A stretch of DNA of 55,941 nucleotides from Labilithrix sp. (lineage in GTDB: Bacteria > Myxococcota > Polyangia > Polyangiales > Polyangiaceae). This document shows positions 16,739 to 26,530 of this stretch, in pieces. Below the pieces are notes generated by a model. It saw only the letters and a list, made by a program, of their open reading frames with translations, was not told the DNA's origin and did no database searches. The stretch's first letter is position 1, and each line of letters begins with the position of its first letter. Position numbers and translations under genes: made by a program. Location: assembly GCA_028287035.1 (NCBI GenBank), contig JAQBQL010000201.1:1-55941 (forward strand), written 5' to 3'.

Positions 16739-18581
16739 GCGTCGCCGCGAAGGCGCGCGCCGCCGCCTCGATCGCGGCGTCCTCGCCGTCCATGTCGATG
16801 GGGACCGGGCTGCCGTTGAGGCGGTCGAGCGCGCGCTTCGCGTAGCCGCGCACGAGCGGGTACGGATGCGTGAGCTGAGCGGCGAGCACCGGCAGCGCCG
16901 CCCGATCGCCCGCCGCGCCGAGGACGTGGAAGGCGACCGCCTGCTCGTGGGGCTTGCCGCGCTCCGCCGTCGCCACGATGACGTTCGCGTCGAGGTCGCC
17001 GTACAGCGCCCGCAGGGCGGCACGATCGTACGGACGCTTCCACCACGACTCCATCGTCATTGCGAGCGACAGGACGGTGCGGTCGGCGTGGCAGAGCGCG
17101 CACTCGATGGGTCGGTCGAGCAGCACGCGCTCGGGATCGTTCGGCGAGCCGATGCGGTGGTAGCGCGAGAGCGATCCGTCGAGCGCGAGGTTCTTCTTCG
17201 GCATGTGACAGGAGAGGCAGCGCGCCCCCTCCCCCGCCGGGTCGTGGTGCGCGTGCGCGCGCAGCGCCGCCGGGGTTGCGTACTCGGCGTGGCACCCCGT
17301 GCAGAGTGCATCTTTCTCGGCGGCGCCGAGCGCGCGCAGACGCTTCGTGCCGTCGGGCGCATGCGGATCGTGGCACCCGGCGCACGAGAGCTGCGACGCG
17401 CAGGCGCCGAGCAGGAGATCGCGAGCCTCGCCGGAGTTGATGTTGCTCCCGCCGCCGCGCCCGTGACGGGCCCCGCCCTCCCAGGTCGGCTCGTAGCCGG
17501 AGAAGAGCACCTGGTGACAGCGGGCGCAGGCCCGGTTGATCGCTGCGGCCCGCGTCTCTCGGGCCGACAGCTCGCCCTTGCCGGCGAGCTTCGGAAACGT
17601 GACGCGGAAGAGCGGCGAGGCCGGCTCGAGGGACGGCAGCCTCCGCGGGTCCGCGACGTGCTCGGCGGCGCCGAGGTGGCATGACTCGCAGCCGATGCCG
17701 AGCTCGACGAGGTGCTCGCGCCGGAAGGAGCGACGGACCGCCTCGACCGCAGCGGGCAGCGTGCGCTCGCTGCGGGCGCCGTGCAGGACGGAGAGCTCGG
17801 CGTCGAGCGCCGACGCGAGCCCGCGATCGTCGGTCACGGACCACACTGCGCGGCGAGCAGGCGGCAGCAGCGGGTCGACGACCTCGCCCTGGTACGGCCT
17901 CGCGCGCGGACCGGCGAGGGCCCCGAGCACGGTGTCCACGAACGGCGCCGTGTTGTGACAGAAGATGCACGTCTGGTTCCACGCCGGCCCGGCCCGGAGC
18001 CCCGGCCGCTCGTTCACCATGACCGAGTAGCCCTTGTAGCGGAGCGCAGCGGGCGTGCCCTCCTCGCTCGCATGGACCCAGCTGACCGGGAGGACGAGCT
18101 CCTCGGACGGCCCGGACGCGAGCTCGGCGTCGGGGCGCGCCGCCGCCACCGCGACGCCCGCGTAGTCCTCGCGATGGTTCCCGCCGATGACGCGGGTGAC
18201 GCGGAACACGCCGGAGCCGAAGCGCTTGGAGGTCAGCGTCACGAAGCGCGCGCCGCCGACCGTCTCGAGCTTCGCGGTGTCGCCGTGGAACGAAAAGACG
18301 GTGCCGTCGAACGGACCGCCGATGACCGCCTGCGACGCGTCGCGCGTCATGTTGTGCATGGGGGTGCGGAGCCACGCCTCGACCTTGTCGCTGTGGCACC
18401 TCGCGCAGGCGGCGGTGCCCGCGTAGTCGGCGCGGAGGACGTTGCTCTGCACGACGCGCGGCGTCCCGGCGGGCGGCGGCGAGGACGATCGGGCAGAGGG
18501 CGGCGAGGGCGAGCAGCTCGCGGCCAGCGCGGCGACCCCGACCCCGAGCGACAGCGCGAGGCCGCGGATCAGGCGAGCCAT
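16710..18581 (-). CDS. Eight-haem c-type cytochrome lipoprotein with C-terminal HEAT-like region
   Basis: A 623-residue predicted lipoprotein (signal peptide, LAASC with Cys23). Eight CxxCH haem c motifs are present: CARCH, CIFCH, CESCH, CARCH, CAGCH, CTGCH, CLSCH and CALCH, spread over about residues 60-520 with additional His residues that could be distal ligands. The arrangement resembles the cytochrome c554 / multihaem doubled-CxxCH families; the substrate is unknown. The last 90 residues (GDRAALPVLAAQLTHPYPLV, then RGYAKRALDRL) are one or two HEAT-like repeats. The ATG lies inside the end of the upstream PknK-like gene (13-nt overlap), so the two are probably co-expressed. Haem attachment would need periplasmic export, as the signal peptide predicts. 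Confidence 0.88.
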   Translation of the reverse strand: MARLIRGLALSLGVGVAALAASCSPSPPSARSSSPPPAGTPRVVQSNVLRADYAGTAACARCHSDKVEAWLRTPMHNMTRDASQAVIGGPFDGTVFSFHGDTAKLETVGGARFVTLTSKRFGSGVFRVTRVIGGNHREDYAGVAVAAARPDAELASGPSEELVLPVSWVHASEEGTPAALRYKGYSVMVNERPGLRAGPAWNQTCIFCHNTAPFVDTVLGALAGPRARPYQGEVVDPLLPPARRAVWSVTDDRGLASALDAELSVLHGARSERTLPAAVEAVRRSFRREHLVELGIGCESCHLGAAEHVADPRRLPSLEPASPLFRVTFPKLAGKGELSARETRAAAINRACARCHQVLFSGYEPTWEGGARHGRGGGSNINSGEARDLLLGACASQLSCAGCHDPHAPDGTKRLRALGAAEKDALCTGCHAEYATPAALRAHAHHDPAGEGARCLSCHMPKKNLALDGSLSRYHRIGSPNDPERVLLDRPIECALCHADRTVLSLAMTMESWWKRPYDRAALRALYGDLDANVIVATAERGKPHEQAVAFHVLGAAGDRAALPVLAAQLTHPYPLVRGYAKRALDRLNGSPVPIDMDGEDAAIEAAARAFAATLTPARGSSR

Positions 18582-21500
18582 TCGCCGGCGCGCATCAGGA
18601 TGCGCCCGTGCTCGTGCAGGCGCTCCATGAAGCCGCGGCGCAGATCCGGTGACTGGATGCGAGCGGCGCGCGCGAGGAGGCGGCCGCGGGCGAGGTCGAT
18701 CGCCCTCCGTGCACCCTCGAGATCGCCGCGCCCTCGCAGGCCCTCGGCGTGACCGATGTGCACGAGCGCCTCGCCCTCGATCGTCCCGCCGAAGTGCTCG
18801 AGCAGCCGCATGCCCTCCGCACCGGCCTGGTAGGCGCCCTCGGCATCGCCGCCGTCGATCAACATGAGGGCGAGGAGACCGAGCGCACCGGCGCGCTGCG
18901 GAGGCGCGCTCACGAGCAGCGGCAGCGCCTGGCGCGCCTCGGCCGCAGCCCGGGCCGGGTCGCGACGGCTCAGGTGGATCGCACCGGCGCGGTACGCTCG
19001 CGCGAGGCCCTCACCGATGGGATCGCGCTGCTGGACGAACCCGTCGATCGCCTCGGTGAGCGCCTGCACCGACTCGTCGGTGCGGAGCGAGCGGCTGAAG
19101 AACTGGCCGAGGTGCATCTTCGCGTCGTTGCGGACCTTCGCGAGCCCGAGCCGCTCGGCCGACGCGATGGCCTCGAGGAGCACCTGCTCGGCGGCGCTGA
19201 ACTGACCGAGCTGGAGGAGCGCGAAGCCCGCGTTGTCACGCTGGCGGGCGGCATTGCGTTCGTCGCCCACGAGGTCGAAGCCGGCGACCGCGTCGAGCGC
19301 GAGGTTCGAGGCCGGCTCGAAGTCGCCGAGCCACACCGCACGAGACACGCGGGCCGCGAGGAGGAACGCACGCGCCGCGGGCTCCCGCTCCACGACGTCG
19401 CGACCATCACGCTCGATCCGCGAGATGAGCGCATCGGCAACGGGAAACGCGCCGGCCGTGATGAGGCGCACCGCGATGCGCGCGAGCGCGATGACCCGCG
19501 GGCCGGTGAGGCGCGCGCCCGGCGCGAGCTCGAGGTCGCGGAGGCCCATGGCGAGCGCCTCGGCCTCGGCGTGCTTGCCGAGGTTCATCGCGGCATCGAC
19601 GGCCTCGGCCACCGCGACGAACCAGCCGTCCGAGGACGGCGCGAGCTGCGTCATCGCTGCTGCCGCATGCCCGGCCGCGTCCTGGTGCTCGCCTTCCCAG
19701 CGGGACGCCTCCGCGAGGAGCAGCTGCAGCTGGCCGAGCGACTCGCCGGTCGCGCCGGCCCGCACCGCGTTGTCGGCGCGTCGCCGCGCGGCCGCGAAGT
19801 CGTTGCCCTCGAGCGCCTGCACGGCGGCGCGCGCGTAGGAGGATGCGGCCTTGTCGAGCGCCGCGCCGCGCTCGAAGTGCTCGGCGAGCACCATCGCCTC
19901 GTGCTCCCCGATCTCCGACAGCCAGTCGCCGGCGAGCCGGTGCCCGAGCTGGCGGTCGTCGGGGGTGAGCATCTGGTACGCGGCGTCGCGCACGAGCGCG
20001 TGCCGGAACTGGTACTCGTGCTCGCCGGGGAAGCGAGACACGTCGCGGCGCTGGACGATCTCCTGGCGCGAGAGCTCGCCGAGCCAGTCGTCCACCTCGG
20101 TGGTGTCGTAGTCGCCGCCGGTGAGCGCGACGAGCCCGCCCCGCCAGAACACCTCGCCGAACACGCTCGCCGCGCGCAGCACGCGGCGCGCCATCGGATC
20201 GAGACGGCCGAGGCGCGCCTCGACCATGGCCAGCACGGTGCCGGGCAGGGACCACGCGGCGCCCTCGGGACGGACCCCGGACGCGGGCCCCTCCGCATGC
20301 GCGGCGGTCTGGTCCTCGGCGAACGCGCGGATCAGCTCCTCGAGATAGAAGACGTTGCCCGATGCGCGGTCGAGGAGGCGCGCCACCTGCGCCGCGTCGA
20401 CGCTGTCGCCGAGGACGTCGCGGACGAGGCGCTCGCCGGCGCGCCGCACGAGCGGCCCGAGGCGTATCTCCTGGAGGCTGCGCTGCTCCCACAGGCTCGG
20501 GAACGTTTCGTGGACCTCGCCGCGGGCGATCGCGAGCACCATGAAGGGGCGCTCGCTGGCGACGCGGAGCGCCGAGTCGAGGAAGCTGACGCTCGGCCCG
20601 TCGCCCCAGTGCAGATCCTCGATGACGACGACGAGCGGAGCGGCCTTCGACTCCGCGAGCACCAGGTCGCAGAAGGCCCGGCGCATCTGGTCGCCCATGA
20701 GCATGGCGTCGTGGCGCGCCGCACGGAGCTGCACGCTGGCGACCTCGGGGAAGTGGACGCTCGCCACCTCTCCGAGGAACTCGGCGACCCGCTGGACGTC
20801 GGCCTCGGGCACGTGGCGGCCGACCCGGGCGCGGAGCTTCTGCTGACGGACGAGGGGCGCCTCGGCGCCGCTGATTCCCGCGGCGCGGCGGAGCATGCGC
20901 GCGAGCAGGCTGAAGGGCGAGCCCTCGCTCATCGCGTCGCCGCGCGCGAGCCACGGCTCGACGCCCGCCATCTCGCGCGTGCGGTGCAGGAGCTCGGCGG
21001 TGATGCGCGACTTGCCGGCACCCGCCTGCCCGGTGACGAGGACCGCACGGGCCACGGGCTCGTCCACGCACTCCTGGAAGATCCCGATGAGCGCGGCGAG
21101 CTCGCGCTCCCGGCCCACGAACGGCGTGGGCTTGCCGAGCAGCGTGCGGGCGCTCGTCTCGCGCTCGCGGAGGCCGCGGATGAAGAGCCCTCGATCGTCA
21201 CCGCCGACGTCGAAGCGCATGTCGAGGAGGCCGGCGGTGGTCTCGTCGAGGAACACCGGGCTCTCGCCGTGCAGCGTCTCGGCGGTGCTCGCATGCTGGC
21301 GGCGGCGAGCGCTCGCGAGCATCCCGGCGGCGCGCTCGATGACCTCTCCGACGTGGCTCCGCCCGGTCATCGTCGCGAGTCCCGTGGCGAGCGCGACCTG
21401 CCCGCCCAGCAGGTGTGACCGGAGCTGCAGCGCGCAGCGCGCCGCATGCGCCGCCTGATCGCTCGCGCCGCCCTTGCCGGAGAGCGTGATGACGATCGAG

Positions 21501-22549
21501 CCGTCGGCGAGGATCTCCGCCTCGCCCCCGTACGCAGCCACCACGGTTCGCGGATCGAAGCTCGCCGCGACGGTGTCGAACGCGTTGCCGCCGAACGACG
21601 TCGAGATCGGGATGTCGTCGGTGCCCTCGATCGCGGGGATCGTCCCCATCACGACGCTGACCAGCCGGCGCTCGCTGCCGGTGAGCGCCTTCATGACCGG
21701 CAAGCTCGCGCGCTGGGCGGGGCTGTCCGCGAGCGCGGTGAACGCGTCGAGCTCGCGCAGCACCGCCGCGCCGTTGGTCGGCCGCGCGCCCGCGTGCTTG
21801 GCGAGCATGCGCGCGATGAGGTCGTCGAGACCGGCGGGCACGTCGAAGCCGCACTCGCGCAGCGAAAGCGGCTTCTCGAGCAGGATCTTCGCGAGGAGCG
21901 CCGCGATGTTGTCGCCGGCGAACACCGGGCGTCCGGCGAGGCACTCGTAGAGCATCGCGCCGAGCGAGAACACGTCGGCCCGGGCGTCGATCTCCTTGGC
22001 GCCGCGCGCCTGCTCCGGCGCCATGTAGCCGGGCGTTCCCACCATCACGCCGCTGCGCGTCGACGGCCGCGTCGCGTGCATGAGACGCGCGACGCCGAGG
22101 TCGAGCAGCTTGAGGCTCTCGAACTTCTCGAACGGCAGGAAGACGTTGGACGGCTTGATGTCGCGATGGACGATGCCGCGCTCGTGAAGCACCGCGAGCC
22201 CCTCGGCGACGCGCCGCGCGACGGTGAGCGTCTGGTGGAGGGTGAGCCCGGAGCGCTCGAGGCGTTCGCCGAGATCGATGCCCTCGAGCCATTCCATCGC
22301 CAGCCACGGCCGCTGGCCGCTCTCGACGCCGTGACCGACGTACTTGACGATGCGCGGATGGTTCACGTCGGCGAGGATCTGGGCCTCGCGCTTGAAGCGC
22401 TCGGCATCGCGCGACGACGCGTGGAGCAGCTTGACGGCGACGAGGCCGCCGGTGACGCGGTCCTTGGCGCGGAACACCTCGCCCATGCCTCCGGCGCCGA
22501 CGAGCCGCTCGATCTCGAAGCGCCCGGCGATGATCGAAGTCTGGGGCAC
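18569..22549 (-). CDS. PknK-like Ser/Thr kinase fused to AAA ATPase and TPR region
   Basis: A 1326-residue multidomain regulator. GTG at 22547-22549 is chosen: it starts [16 protein letters not shown] directly before the kinase fold, and a TACTCT hexamer ends 6 nt upstream. Kinase domain about 10-270: glycine loop GAGGMGEV (18-25), Lys40, HRDIKPSN (128-135), and DLG at 150-152 in place of DFG. Residues about 290-460 resemble a degenerate class III cyclase fold. The ATPase region follows ([10 protein letters not shown], Walker A GQAGAGKS near 510, Walker [12 protein letters not shown] near 640), then about 500 residues of helical TPR-like repeats. This is the common myxobacterial architecture for signal-responsive kinases. 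No membrane helix is seen. Confidence 0.9.
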   Translation of the reverse strand: MPQTSIIAGRFEIERLVGAGGMGEVFRAKDRVTGGLVAVKLLHASSRDAERFKREAQILADVNHPRIVKYVGHGVESGQRPWLAMEWLEGIDLGERLERSGLTLHQTLTVARRVAEGLAVLHERGIVHRDIKPSNVFLPFEKFESLKLLDLGVARLMHATRPSTRSGVMVGTPGYMAPEQARGAKEIDARADVFSLGAMLYECLAGRPVFAGDNIAALLAKILLEKPLSLRECGFDVPAGLDDLIARMLAKHAGARPTNGAAVLRELDAFTALADSPAQRASLPVMKALTGSERRLVSVVMGTIPAIEGTDDIPISTSFGGNAFDTVAASFDPRTVVAAYGGEAEILADGSIVITLSGKGGASDQAAHAARCALQLRSHLLGGQVALATGLATMTGRSHVGEVIERAAGMLASARRRQHASTAETLHGESPVFLDETTAGLLDMRFDVGGDDRGLFIRGLRERETSARTLLGKPTPFVGRERELAALIGIFQECVDEPVARAVLVTGQAGAGKSRITAELLHRTREMAGVEPWLARGDAMSEGSPFSLLARMLRRAAGISGAEAPLVRQQKLRARVGRHVPEADVQRVAEFLGEVASVHFPEVASVQLRAARHDAMLMGDQMRRAFCDLVLAESKAAPLVVVIEDLHWGDGPSVSFLDSALRVASERPFMVLAIARGEVHETFPSLWEQRSLQEIRLGPLVRRAGERLVRDVLGDSVDAAQVARLLDRASGNVFYLEELIRAFAEDQTAAHAEGPASGVRPEGAAWSLPGTVLAMVEARLGRLDPMARRVLRAASVFGEVFWRGGLVALTGGDYDTTEVDDWLGELSRQEIVQRRDVSRFPGEHEYQFRHALVRDAAYQMLTPDDRQLGHRLAGDWLSEIGEHEAMVLAEHFERGAALDKAASSYARAAVQALEGNDFAAARRRADNAVRAGATGESLGQLQLLLAEASRWEGEHQDAAGHAAAAMTQLAPSSDGWFVAVAEAVDAAMNLGKHAEAEALAMGLRDLELAPGARLTGPRVIALARIAVRLITAGAFPVADALISRIERDGRDVVEREPAARAFLLAARVSRAVWLGDFEPASNLALDAVAGFDLVGDERNAARQRDNAGFALLQLGQFSAAEQVLLEAIASAERLGLAKVRNDAKMHLGQFFSRSLRTDESVQALTEAIDGFVQQRDPIGEGLARAYRAGAIHLSRRDPARAAAEARQALPLLVSAPPQRAGALGLLALMLIDGGDAEGAYQAGAEGMRLLEHFGGTIEGEALVHIGHAEGLRGRGDLEGARRAIDLARGRLLARAARIQSPDLRRGFMERLHEHGRILMRAGEWLA

Positions 22550-22555
22550 GGTACG

Positions 22556-22561
22556 AGAGTA
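22556..22561 (-). promoter_or_regulatory. -10-like TACTCT before the pknK-like gene
   Basis: TACTCT on the minus strand ends 6 nt before the GTG at 22549 and supports that start over longer readings. Confidence 0.55.
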
Positions 22562-22619
22562 GAGACAACGGCACTCCAGGCCTAGATGGAACCGATGGTG
22601 AGTGCCCGGTGAGTCGCGG

Positions 22620-22625
22620 TACGCT
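22620..22625 (+). promoter_or_regulatory. -10-like TACGCT before the gene at 22635
   Basis: TACGCT ends 9 nt before the GTG at 22635. An alternative GTG at 22602 would place this hexamer inside the coding region. Confidence 0.45.
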
Positions 22626-22634
22626 TGGCGCCGC

Positions 22635-23198
22635 GTGAAGAAGAAGACGACGACGGCGCCCCCGAAGACGAAGGCCTCGCCCAGGAAGGCACGGGCGACC
22701 ACGGCCAAGGCGCCCGCGAAGCGGCCGAAGCCCGCGGCCGCCGTCGCGGTCCCGCAGCTGCCGGCAGAGCGTCCGCTCACCGACGAGGAGCGCGAGGCCA
22801 TGGCAAAGGTCGGTCAGGCGGCGCTGCTCGCGGTCGGCGCGCGTGGCACGCCGATCCAGGTCGTGCGCGGCATCGCGAAGTTCGTCGACGAGATCCGGAC
22901 CGGCAAACGCCCTCTGCCCACCAGCCAGGACATCCGGCTGGGCCTCGGGGTGCTATGGGGCGAGCAGGTCCGCTCCCAGGTGGGGTGGCGCTGGGTCCAC
23001 CTCTCCTATCCCAACGGATTCGCGAGCTACGCGCTCGTGCCCGACGACCGCGCCTTCGCGTGCTTCCCGCTGAACCGGGTCGCCGAGCTGCTGACGCGCG
23101 GGCCGGGCGGAACGAACACCTCGGTGCCGCTGTTCGAGTCGATCCGCAAGTCGACGCTTCCCGGCCGCACCCCGAATACGTACCTCGTCATCGGTTGA
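22635..23198 (+). CDS. Hypothetical protein with basic Lys/Ala/Pro N-terminus
   Basis: A 187-residue protein from the GTG at 22635 (VKKKTTTAPP), or 198 residues from GTG 22602. The first 45 residues are Lys/Ala/Pro/Thr-rich, like histone-H1-type tails that bind nucleic acid. The remaining 140 residues form a compact domain with WGEQVRSQVGWRWVHLSYPN and a C-terminal KSTLPGRTPNTYLVIG; I do not recognise a family. The domain size and the VGWRWVHL core suggest a small globular binding domain. It is followed 22 nt later by the ROK kinase gene, which has its own -10-like hexamer. Confidence 0.7.
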   Translation: MKKKTTTAPPKTKASPRKARATTAKAPAKRPKPAAAVAVPQLPAERPLTDEEREAMAKVGQAALLAVGARGTPIQVVRGIAKFVDEIRTGKRPLPTSQDIRLGLGVLWGEQVRSQVGWRWVHLSYPNGFASYALVPDDRAFACFPLNRVAELLTRGPGGTNTSVPLFESIRKSTLPGRTPNTYLVIG

Positions 23199-23208
23199 CC
23201 GCTGGGTC

Positions 23209-23214
23209 TATCCT
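23209..23214 (+). promoter_or_regulatory. -10-like TATCCT before the ROK kinase gene
   Basis: TATCCT ends 6 nt before the ATG at 23221; no Shine-Dalgarno sequence fits in the gap. Confidence 0.55.
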
Positions 23215-23220
23215 CGGCGC

Positions 23221-23994
23221 ATGGCCATCGCGTCGGAGCTCGCAAGGAAGGCAGCAGCACGAAAATCGTCGCGGAGCGACGGCGAGGCCGGGCCCCGCAC
23301 GCTCGCCATCGACATCGGCGGCACGGGTCTGAAGGCCCTCGTGCTCGACGCAGCCGGCACGGCGGTGACGGAGCGCGCGCGCGTCGAGACCCCGCGTCCC
23401 GCGACCACCGACGCGGTGATCGCGGCGCTCGTCGAGCTGGTCGCCAAGGTCGGCCCCTTCGATCGCGTGAGCGTCGGCTTCCCCGGCGTCGTGGTGGGCG
23501 GAGCGACGCGCACCGCCGTGAACCTGGACCCGAGCTGGAAGAACTTCGAGCTCAAGGAGTCGCTCGAGACGCGCCTGAAGCGCCCCGTCCGCGTCCTGAA
23601 CGACGCAGGCGTCCAGGGCTTCGGCGTCATCGACGGCAAGGGCGTCGAGATGGTGCTCACCTTCGGCACCGGCATGGGCACCGCCCTCTACGTCGACGGC
23701 CGCTACGTGCCGAACCTCGAGCTCGCGCACCACCCGTTCGACGGCAAGCGCACCTACGAGGAGTACGTGGGCGGCAAGGCCTTCGAGAAGGTCGGCAAGA
23801 AGAAGTGGAACAAGCGCGTGGCGCGCGTCGTGGCGCAGGTGAATCCCATCTGGAATCCGCGCCGGCTCTACCTCGGCGGCGGCAACGCGAAGCACCTCCG
23901 GATCGACCTCCCGTCCAACGCGCGCATCACCGACAACGTCGCGGGGCTCCTCGGAGGCATCAAGCTCTGGGAGATGGAGCCGGACCGCCGCTAG
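23221..23994 (+). CDS. ROK-family sugar kinase, polyphosphate-glucokinase-like
   Basis: A 257-residue cytosolic enzyme expected to phosphorylate glucose or a related sugar. After a basic 25-residue extension come the ATP-binding DIGGTGLKALV motif (about 31-41), VSVGFPGVVVGG (about 86), the catalytic VLNDAGVQGFG segment (about 124), LTFGTGMGTALYVDG (about 146) and LELAHHPF, which corresponds to the ELGH block. A zinc-binding CxCGxxGC motif of typical ROK glucokinases is absent, as in polyphosphate glucokinases (PpgK), and the NPIWNPRRLYLGGGNAKHL ending matches that subgroup. Whether the phosphate donor is polyphosphate or ATP cannot be told from sequence. The usual ELGH is ELAH here. Confidence 0.85.
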   Translation: MAIASELARKAAARKSSRSDGEAGPRTLAIDIGGTGLKALVLDAAGTAVTERARVETPRPATTDAVIAALVELVAKVGPFDRVSVGFPGVVVGGATRTAVNLDPSWKNFELKESLETRLKRPVRVLNDAGVQGFGVIDGKGVEMVLTFGTGMGTALYVDGRYVPNLELAHHPFDGKRTYEEYVGGKAFEKVGKKKWNKRVARVVAQVNPIWNPRRLYLGGGNAKHLRIDLPSNARITDNVAGLLGGIKLWEMEPDRR

Positions 23995-24000
23995 GTGGGC

Positions 24001-24006
24001 TAGGAT
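24001..24006 (+). promoter_or_regulatory. -10-like TAGGAT before the kinase gene at 24016
   Basis: TAGGAT ends 9 nt before the ATG at 24016 and begins 7 nt after the stop of the ROK kinase gene. Confidence 0.5.
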
Positions 24007-24015
24007 GTCACGACG

Positions 24016-25710
24016 ATGACTGCCGCTGAGCGCGGACCGGTGCGCGTCGTGGGGCGCTACGCGCTCTATCACGAGATCGCGGCCGGCGGCATGGCGACGG
24101 TCCACATCGGACGCCTCCTCGGGCCGGTCGGGTTCGCGCGCACCGTGGCGGTCAAGCGGCTGCATCCGCAGTTCGCGAAGGACCCGGAGTTCGTCTCCAT
24201 GTTCCTCGACGAGGCGCGCGTCGCGGCGCGCGTGCAGCACCCGAACGTTGTGGCGACCATCGACGTCGTCGCGACCGACGGCGAGCTGTTCCTCATCATG
24301 GATTACATCCGCGGCGAATCGCTCTCGAAGCTGCTGCGGATGGTGCGCAAGCAGGGCGAGCGCATGCCGCCGCGGATCGCCGCCTCGATCTGCTGTGGGC
24401 TCCTCCACGGCCTGCACGCCGCCCACGAGGCCAAGAACGAGCGCGGCGGACGCATCGACCTCGTTCATCGTGACGTGTCCCCGCAGAACGTGCTCGTCGG
24501 CGCCGATGGCATCGCGCGCGTGCTCGACTTCGGCATCGCGAAGGCGGCGGGACGCATCCAGGTCACGCGCGACGGGCAGATCAAGGGCAAGCTCGCGTAC
24601 ATGCCGCCCGAGCAGCTCTCGGGGCGCGAGCTCACGCGCGCCGTCGACATCTACGCCGCCGCCGTCGTCATGTGGGAGGCGCTCACCGGCGAGCGCCTCT
24701 TCAAGGGCGAGACGGAGAGCGAGACGCTCGCCAAGATCCTGCGCGACGAGGTGCTGCCCCCGAGCGCGATCGTGCCCGGGCTCACCACCGCCTTCGACGC
24801 GGCGCTCCTGCGCGCCCTCTCGCGCGACCCCGCGCAGCGCCACGCGACGGCGCGCGAGCTCGCCTTCGAGCTCGAGAAGTGCGTGGGCGTCGCGAGCGCC
24901 ACCGAGGTCGGCGAGTGGGTCGAGCAGATGGCGGGCCCCGTGCTGACGGCGCGTGAGGATCAGATCGCCCAGATCGAGAGCCACTCGTACGATCTGCGCG
25001 TCCTGCCGGAGAGCCCTGACTCCGAGAGCGACTCGGACTTCGGCCTCCCGGCGATCCGCGCGCGCGACGGCGGTCGCGCCGCGGGGACGTTGCTCGGGAT
25101 CGGGGCCGACGTGCCGCCGTCTTCACGTTCGCTCGGCTCGTCGGTGACGGGGCGGACCGCCGAGGTCGACGACTCCGTGCTGTCGCGCGTGACCGGCACC
25201 GCGTCCACCGCGACGATGACGCTCCCGACGGACCGCCGGCTGCCCCTACTGGCGTCGGCGCTCGGCGTGCTCGTGCTGCTCGGGGTGGTCGCCTTCGTCC
25301 TGCTCGACCGGCCGGCGCGCTCCGAAGAGCAGGCGTCGGCGGTGCGGGCGCGCGGGGCCGAGCGGCTCGAGGAGGCAGGCGCCGGCGACGGCGTGCCGGC
25401 GCCGGATCCGGCGCTCGCCGCCGACGGAGGCGCGGGCGTCACGCCGGGCTCCGCGGCGGCAGCCGGACCCGCGGCGTCCAGCGGACCGGCGCCGTCGGTC
25501 GGCCCCGCGACGCCCGCGGGAACGAGCGCGACGAGCGCGCACCTCGCGGCACGTCCTCCTCCTGCCGCCACGCCCGCCGGAACGAGCGCCGGCCAGGCAA
25601 CCCGCGGACCCACCGGGAACGCCGCACCGCGCCCCAAGGAACGCGACTGCAATCCGCCCTTCACCATCGACGCGAACGGCCGCAAGAAATACAAGCTGGA
25701 ATGCATGTAG
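24016..25710 (+). CDS. Membrane-anchored Ser/Thr protein kinase
   Basis: A 564-residue Hanks-type kinase. The catalytic domain covers about 15-285: AAGGMATV glycine loop, Lys47, catalytic loop HRDVSPQN (151-158) with Ser in the KPxN position as in many myxobacterial kinases, and DFG (171-173). A Ser/Asp/Glu-rich stretch (about 320-350) precedes one transmembrane helix (about 412-432, LLASALGVLVLLGVVAFVLL). The outer part is a 110-residue Ala/Pro/Gly linker ending in a short Cys-flanked tail, CNPPFTIDANGRKKYKLECM, a terminal motif I associate with kinases of this group. The extracytoplasmic part is small and disordered, so the signal is not obvious. It is preceded by the ROK kinase gene on the same strand. 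Confidence 0.9.
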   Translation: MTAAERGPVRVVGRYALYHEIAAGGMATVHIGRLLGPVGFARTVAVKRLHPQFAKDPEFVSMFLDEARVAARVQHPNVVATIDVVATDGELFLIMDYIRGESLSKLLRMVRKQGERMPPRIAASICCGLLHGLHAAHEAKNERGGRIDLVHRDVSPQNVLVGADGIARVLDFGIAKAAGRIQVTRDGQIKGKLAYMPPEQLSGRELTRAVDIYAAAVVMWEALTGERLFKGETESETLAKILRDEVLPPSAIVPGLTTAFDAALLRALSRDPAQRHATARELAFELEKCVGVASATEVGEWVEQMAGPVLTAREDQIAQIESHSYDLRVLPESPDSESDSDFGLPAIRARDGGRAAGTLLGIGADVPPSSRSLGSSVTGRTAEVDDSVLSRVTGTASTATMTLPTDRRLPLLASALGVLVLLGVVAFVLLDRPARSEEQASAVRARGAERLEEAGAGDGVPAPDPALAADGGAGVTPGSAAAAGPAASSGPAPSVGPATPAGTSATSAHLAARPPPAATPAGTSAGQATRGPTGNAAPRPKERDCNPPFTIDANGRKKYKLECM

Positions 25711-25737
25711 GCCGCGGGCGTCGCGACGTGCCGCTGC

Positions 25738-25743
25738 TAGTCT
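25738..25743 (+). promoter_or_regulatory. -10-like TAGTCT before the expansin gene
   Basis: TAGTCT, preceded by TGC (an extended -10 form), ends 6 nt before the GTG at 25750. Confidence 0.55.
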
Positions 25744-25749
25744 GCGGGG

Positions 25750-26529
25750 GTGCTGCGCGCCGCCGGTCCTCTCACGGGTCTGTCCTTCGTGGCACGCGTC
25801 GCGTGCCTCGTCAGCCTCGCGCCTCTCGCGATCACCGGGTGTAGCAGCGACGGCGCGTCAGGTGCTTCGGGCTCCTCGGGCAGCGAAGCCTCGTCGGGCT
25901 CGTCGGGCTCGTCGGGCAGCCGCGAGAGCACCTTCTCCAGCGTGCAGCACGAGGGCATCGCGACGTTCTACGACGCGACGGGCGACGGCAGCTGCAGCTT
26001 CGGGACCTCCTCGGATCTCGACGTCGCCGCCTTCGACTTCCCCGACTTCGCGAAGAGCGCGTCGTGCGGCACTTGCTACAGCGTGTCCGGCCCGAAGGGC
26101 GCCGTCACCGTCCGCATCGTCGACAGCTGCCCCGGCTGCGCCGACCACCATCTCGACCTCAGCGCGTCGGCCTTCGCGAAGATCGCCGACCCCGACGACG
26201 GCCGCGTCGCCATCACGTACCAGGCGGTCGCGTGCAAGGTCCGCGGCCCGATGAAGTACCAGTACAAGGACGGGAGCCATCAGTACTGGACCGCCATCCA
26301 GATCCGGAACCACAAGCTGCCCGTCGCGAAGCTCGAGGCGAAGAAGGGCGGCGCGTGGGAGGAGCTGGCGCGCTCCGACTACAACTATTTCATCGACGCG
26401 AAGGGCATCAAGGACGACCCCATCGCCCTCCGCATCACCGCGGCCGACGGCCAGGTCGTCGAGGACTCGATCCCCGGCGCCAAGGACAACGGCGGCCGCG
26501 AGCTCACCGGCACCGTGCAGTTCGAGTAG
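25750..26529 (+). CDS. Lipid-anchored bacterial expansin (EXLX-like)
   Basis: A 259-residue predicted lipoprotein: signal peptide with lipobox AITGC (Cys31), a Ser/Gly linker (about 33-60), then an expansin. Domain 1 (about 67-165, double-psi barrel) shows GIATFYDATGDGSCSF and VDSCPGC...HLDLSASAF; domain 2 (about 170-259, CBM63-like) shows YWTAIQIRNHKLPVAKLEA and SDYNYF. Compared from memory with Bacillus subtilis EXLX1, the two domain-1 aspartates are kept, the following Tyr is a Cys, and the domain-2 aromatic triad is Tyr-Trp-Tyr rather than Trp-Trp-Tyr. Expansins loosen cellulose or bind peptidoglycan without hydrolysis. Anchoring rather than secretion is unusual. The gene starts with GTG and converges on the following gene, one base apart. 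Confidence 0.88.
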   Translation: MLRAAGPLTGLSFVARVACLVSLAPLAITGCSSDGASGASGSSGSEASSGSSGSSGSRESTFSSVQHEGIATFYDATGDGSCSFGTSSDLDVAAFDFPDFAKSASCGTCYSVSGPKGAVTVRIVDSCPGCADHHLDLSASAFAKIADPDDGRVAITYQAVACKVRGPMKYQYKDGSHQYWTAIQIRNHKLPVAKLEAKKGGAWEELARSDYNYFIDAKGIKDDPIALRITAADGQVVEDSIPGAKDNGGRELTGTVQFE

Positions 26530-26530
26530 C

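Noticed and set aside
23221..25710. ROK kinase and Ser/Thr kinase as one operon
   Set aside because: Both genes have their own -10-like hexamer and no overlap, so separate transcription is at least as likely; left as individual genes.
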